NCBI GenBank assembly: GCA_002499905.1
Contig: DANP01000020.1
Span: 246,297-310,296 of the forward strand
Origin: Methanolinea sp. UBA277
GTDB taxonomy: Archaea; Halobacteriota; Methanomicrobia; Methanomicrobiales; Methanospirillaceae
Reading direction: 5' to 3'
Length of the DNA stretch: 64,000 nt
Of this stretch, positions 60,975 through 64,000 are shown piece after piece. A model generated the notes under the pieces. That model worked only from the letters and a program-made list of their open reading frames with translations. It did no database searches and was not told where the DNA came from. Made by a program: the position numbers and the translations under genes. Position 1 is the first letter of the stretch, and each line of letters begins with the position of its first letter.

Positions 60975-61358
60975 GCGCACTCCTTTTTTATTCATTATGA
61001 GCCGGCTGTCCTGTATTGGCCGAACCCCGGGTGATCGGGGAGCGTTCCCGGCAGGCTTCCGGAATGAGAGACGTCTGAAATAACCGGCAGCAGGTCTGGC
61101 AGCCGGGGACCGCCTGCCATTCCCTGCATCCCGGAGGTTCTCACGAACCGGGAGGTACGCATAAATGTAGGAGTAGGTATAACCGGTTCGCCCTTTTCCG
61201 TATGAGGCGGCAGGACGTTTCCTGCCCCTCATAACACTCTCCTTTTTCCTGAAAGGCTGTATAAAAGGTCAGGATTGGGACGGTTGGAGGATTGAACCGC
61301 CGGGTTTGGGGAACCTTCGCCTGCTGATGGGACTGCTCCCGGGACTCCCGTCCCGGTT
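60975..61358. other. Intergenic stretch between convergent genes with a terminator-like hairpin
   Basis: TATGAGG and GCAGGA at 61201-61215 pair with TCCTGC and CCTCATA at 61220-61233 (13 bp), followed on the plus strand by CTTTTT (61251-61256). It can end plus-strand transcripts. A minus-strand open frame of 102 codons (60924-61232) begins in the same hairpin behind AAAGGAG, but it is basic and low in gene-like character. No other feature seen. Confidence 0.4.
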
Positions 61359-62834
61359 CTACCGGAACAGCATTTCGCCGTACTCGATGACCGTCCGGAG
61401 GGCTTTCAGCCGTGCATAGTACTTGTCGTCTGACTCGATGACTGTCCACGGGGCGGTTTTCGTGCTGGTCCGGGCAAGCATCTCGTCCACCGCCTCCTCG
61501 TACTGGTCCCACCTCTCCCGGTTCCGCCAGTCCTCGTCGGTCATCTTCCACTCCTTGAGGGAATCGTTCTGCCGGGCCATGAACCGCCGGTGCTGCTCGT
61601 CCCTGCTCATCTCCAGCCAGAACTTGACCAGCCCTCCCCCGCTCTCGATGTAGCTCTGCTCCATCTCGTTGATCTCGTGATAAGCCCGTTTCCATTCGGT
61701 TTTCGTGCAGAACCCCTCCACCCGCTCGACCAGCACTCGGCCATACCAGCTCCGGTCAAAGATGGTGATGTGCCCGGCCAGGGGGAACCGCTTGTAGAAC
61801 CGCCAGAGGTAGTGGTGGTCGAGCTCGGTCTGGTCCGGGCGGCCAACCGGAACGACGTCATACCCCCGGGGGTTCATGTGCCGGACGAGGCGCATGATGT
61901 TTCCCCCCTTCCCGGCCGCGTCCCACCCCTCATAGACGATGATGAGCGGGATCCGGCGTTTGAACAGCCGGTACTGGATATCGCGGACCCGGTCCTGGTA
62001 CGTGGTGAGGATCTTCTCGTACTCCGGTTTCGGGCAGGTCACAGGGGCGGCTGCAAACCGCTCCACGCGGACCCGCGGGGGTTTCCGGATATCGCCGTAA
62101 TCTACGGATTTCCCGCGTTCCCCGAGCTGGTGGAGCTTCTTCTCCAGACGCTTGATAACCGTCGTGTACACTCTGAGCCGGGTATGGTTTTTATCGGTTG
62201 CCCCCACTACTGTCCACGGGGCATAGGGCCGGTCCGTCCCCCGGATGTACTGTTCAATGATAGTGAGGTAGCCGTCGTAGTGGTGGTGGAAGTCCCAGTC
62301 CCCCTGGGTAATCATCCAGGAGGTGAGGGGGTCCTTCTCCCGCTCTTCGAGCCGCCGTTTCTGCTCCTCTTTGCTGATGTGAAGGAAGAACTTGAGGATA
62401 ACCGCACCATCATCGGCAAGCTGCCGCTCGAGCTGGTTGATGTCCTCAATCGAGTGCCGGATCCGTGATTTCCAGTCGATCCCGGAAGTCTGCTCGGCGA
62501 GGGAACGGGAGTACCAGCTCCGGGCGAAGATCGCCATCCGGCCCCGTGCCGGCGTCCGTATCCAGAACCGCCAGAGCAGGGGCCGGCCCCGCTCCTCGTC
62601 GTTCGGCGACCCGATCGAGTGGAGGGAGAACCCGCGGGGGTCGAGGAACCGGATCAGCTCGTTGATGACCATAGTGATTCCCGATGCGTTCCAGCCCTCG
62701 ACGGCGATGATGATCGGAACCCGCTGGTCCCACAGCGCCCGCTGGAGGACCCCAAGCCGTGGGTAGAGGGGGGTCATCTTCTTCTCAAAATTCTTGTCGT
62801 CGATGGTTCTGGAGAGGTCGAGCTTCTCAAACAT
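61359..62834 (-). CDS. Double-domain polyphosphate kinase 2 (AMP phosphotransferase type)
   Basis: 491 residues with two PPK2 halves. The first (about 1-230) has a degenerate phosphate-binding loop EGWNASGITMVI. The second (about 250-491) has the full one, EGWDAAGKGGNIMRLVRH, and the lid motif DRSWYGRVLVERVEGF. DPRGFSLHSIGSPNDEE and NPRGYDVVPVGRPDQTE correspond in the two halves. This is the two-domain (class II PAP-like) arrangement that phosphorylates AMP with polyphosphate, only the second half being active in known examples. It links polyphosphate to the energy state. Confidence 0.85.
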   Translation of the reverse strand: MFEKLDLSRTIDDKNFEKKMTPLYPRLGVLQRALWDQRVPIIIAVEGWNASGITMVINELIRFLDPRGFSLHSIGSPNDEERGRPLLWRFWIRTPARGRMAIFARSWYSRSLAEQTSGIDWKSRIRHSIEDINQLERQLADDGAVILKFFLHISKEEQKRRLEEREKDPLTSWMITQGDWDFHHHYDGYLTIIEQYIRGTDRPYAPWTVVGATDKNHTRLRVYTTVIKRLEKKLHQLGERGKSVDYGDIRKPPRVRVERFAAAPVTCPKPEYEKILTTYQDRVRDIQYRLFKRRIPLIIVYEGWDAAGKGGNIMRLVRHMNPRGYDVVPVGRPDQTELDHHYLWRFYKRFPLAGHITIFDRSWYGRVLVERVEGFCTKTEWKRAYHEINEMEQSYIESGGGLVKFWLEMSRDEQHRRFMARQNDSLKEWKMTDEDWRNRERWDQYEEAVDEMLARTSTKTAPWTVIESDDKYYARLKALRTVIEYGEMLFR

Positions 62835-62956
62835 GGTCGTGCTCTCACAGGGAGAGAGCTACGGAGAGACTTTAAGATTAGGATTTTACCGTGACGATAC
62901 CAGGTCTGTTCAGCCTGAAGAGACCGGCGGTTCGTACAATCCCGATGGATACATCG

Positions 62957-63658
62957 TCATGGTTTCCGGCGGGCCAGCTCCTCCATCAGCTCGACCTGGA
63001 TGTTCTGGATCTCCAGCAGCCGCTGCCCCTGGTTGATGAGGAGGTGATCGATCTTTTCATGCAGGTTCTGGATTTCCAGTTCTGCCTTCAGGTTCACCTG
63101 GTAATCGTGCTGGGCCTGCAGCCGGTCGCGGGCTTCCTGGCGGTTCTGGCTCATGATGATGATCGGGGCCTGGATTGCCGCAATACAGGACAATACAAGA
63201 TTCAGCAGGATGAAGGGATAGGGATCAAACGGCCTGGACAGGAGAATGATTGAATTGATGGCAATCCAGGCAACCAGTACCATGAAAAACAGGATGATGA
63301 AGGTCCAGCTGCCGGCAAAGTCGGCAAACTGGTCGGCTGCCCGCTCTCCGATGGTGAGCTGCCGGTCGAAGGCCGCGGTGGTATCTTCAGAGAGCACCGA
63401 CTGGTCTTTCATGGCGGAAATGACCTTCTCCTCAAGGGTACTTACTTCACCCTTCTCTTTTTCCAGGAGTTCCTCAACATATTTCGCCCGGTAATGGTTG
63501 AGATCGGTGGTACAGATATACCCCTGATCCGACCATTCCGGATGGTCCTTCCTGATGAGGTCAATAACCGAACTGCGCACCGAATCTGCCGGGACAAGCT
63601 CCCCGGGAGTCTTTCGTTCACCGCAGATCTGACAGAAGATAGTCTCCCGGTCCTGCAT
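62957..63658 (-). CDS. DUF1003-family membrane protein
   Basis: 233 residues. Zinc-ribbon-like Cys in CQICGERKTPGEL open the chain. QLTIGERAADQFADFAGSW is the core DUF1003 motif. Two membrane segments (about 118-170: FIILFFMVLVAWIAINSIIL and FILLNLVLSCIAAIQAPIIIM) and a coiled-coil tail (QNRQEARDRLQAQHDYQ and on) follow. The role is unknown. It resembles proteins found near signal and stress genes. Confidence 0.75.
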   Translation of the reverse strand: MQDRETIFCQICGERKTPGELVPADSVRSSVIDLIRKDHPEWSDQGYICTTDLNHYRAKYVEELLEKEKGEVSTLEEKVISAMKDQSVLSEDTTAAFDRQLTIGERAADQFADFAGSWTFIILFFMVLVAWIAINSIILLSRPFDPYPFILLNLVLSCIAAIQAPIIIMSQNRQEARDRLQAQHDYQVNLKAELEIQNLHEKIDHLLINQGQRLLEIQNIQVELMEELARRKP

Positions 63659-63833
63659 TCCCTTTGTCTCTCAGGAGGTTTCTTTTACATGACGTCTTCT
63701 TCTTATTCCTTTCTCTCCGCTGTCACCTGACGGCTTACCAATGTCCGTACATTCTATCAGATCCTTTTCGGTGGTCTCTGCTGGCCCTGATACTATATCC
63801 TTATCCGTTAACTGTTCCAATCACTGAACGGTC

Positions 63834-64000
63834 ATGACGGGTCCTGAGAGCGTGCCGGCAATAGAGGTGCAGAATCTTACAAAAAAGTTCGGCAATCTCG
63901 TTGCACTCGACTCAGTGAGCTTTTCGGTCGATGTGGGGGAAATTTTCGGCTATCTTGGTCCGAATGGTGCAGGGAAGACAACAACCATCCGGATTCTCAC
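63834..64000 (+). CDS. ABC transporter ATP-binding protein (N-terminal part, cut by window edge)
   Basis: The first 55 residues only, ATG at 63834, with a TATA-like CTATATCC at about 63793-63800. IEVQNLTKKFGNLVALDSV and GEIFGYLGPNGAGKTTTIRIL carry the A-loop region and Walker A (GPNGAGKTT). Two-component (CcmA/DrrA-type) transporters begin this way; substrate and permease are outside the window. Confidence 0.85.
   Translation, partial: MTGPESVPAIEVQNLTKKFGNLVALDSVSFSVDVGEIFGYLGPNGAGKTTTIRIL

Noticed and set aside
60924..61232. 102-codon minus-strand frame with AAAGGAG upstream
   Set aside because: Very basic, starts inside a strong hairpin and runs into the end of the plus-strand membrane gene. 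Kept only as a remote possibility.
1..64000. CRISPR arrays, insertion sequences, integrases, prophage
   Set aside because: No regularly spaced repeats, transposase or integrase motifs, or attachment-site duplications were seen on reading both strands.

Overview
The window is archaeal chromosome from a methanogen, most likely order Methanomicrobiales (Methanoregula/Methanolinea-like). The evidence is an MfnA tyrosine decarboxylase (methanofuran synthesis), Dph2, THEP1, DUF2117, UPF0216 and DUF1724/FilR1-type regulators, a type B-like Lon, archaeal A/T-rich TATA boxes about 25 bp upstream of starts, several apparently leaderless genes, and a G+C-rich coding style. No phage, transposase, CRISPR array or rRNA operon was seen. 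There is one tRNA, tRNA-Val(GAC).

Layout. 0-2.8 kb: a tungsten/molybdenum locus with a MoSto-like storage protein (cut by the left edge, minus strand), a small conserved protein, a winged-helix protein, and a TupB/TupC-type importer. Palindromic ACCAGTTGGT sites sit in its promoters. 2.9-3.2 kb: a probable structured RNA, then a metallo-beta-lactamase-fold protein. 4-8.1 kb: ATP-dependent DNA ligase with an A+T-rich internal block, DUF2117, a lipoprotein and THEP1. 8.3-14.1 kb: secreted/surface proteins, including a 1014-residue repeat protein with a structured leader, and a TPR protein. 14-19 kb: UbiA-type prenyltransferase, a FilR1-type regulator, small proteins, a phosphoribosyltransferase and the tRNA. 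19.8-28.2 kb: serA, then a tightly overlapped run ppsA-mfnA-hpt-dph2-METTL5-like-MFS. 28.2-32 kb: PrsW-like, CorA, a peptide-deformylase-like protein, a Ca2+/Na+ antiporter and a small membrane protein. 32.2-32.8 kb: a gene-free block full of perfect complementary helices ending in a terminator-like hairpin. This is the best candidate here for an undescribed system. 33-50 kb: S9 peptidase, M1 aminopeptidase, amino-acid permease, Lon-family protease, a rubredoxin-fused glutamate synthase domain protein, ZIP transporter and a Dps-like ferritin. 50-60 kb: MFS transporter, broken SnoaL-like gene, hydrolase, DUF72, methyltransferase, a wHTH-PAS sensor, two flavin reductase-type proteins, rubredoxin and a truncated flavoprotein paralogue. 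60-64 kb: small membrane proteins, a double-domain PPK2, DUF1003, and the start of an ABC-transporter ATPase.

Working together: the left end is a tungstate/molybdate acquire-store-regulate unit, as expected where formylmethanofuran dehydrogenase needs W or Mo. The ppsA-mfnA-hpt-dph2 run combines gluconeogenic PEP formation, cofactor, purine salvage and translation-modification functions in one likely transcript. The 58-60 kb genes form an anaerobic redox set (iron-sulfur flavoprotein, flavodoxin-like protein, rubredoxin). All calls come from reading the sequence; no database search was possible.
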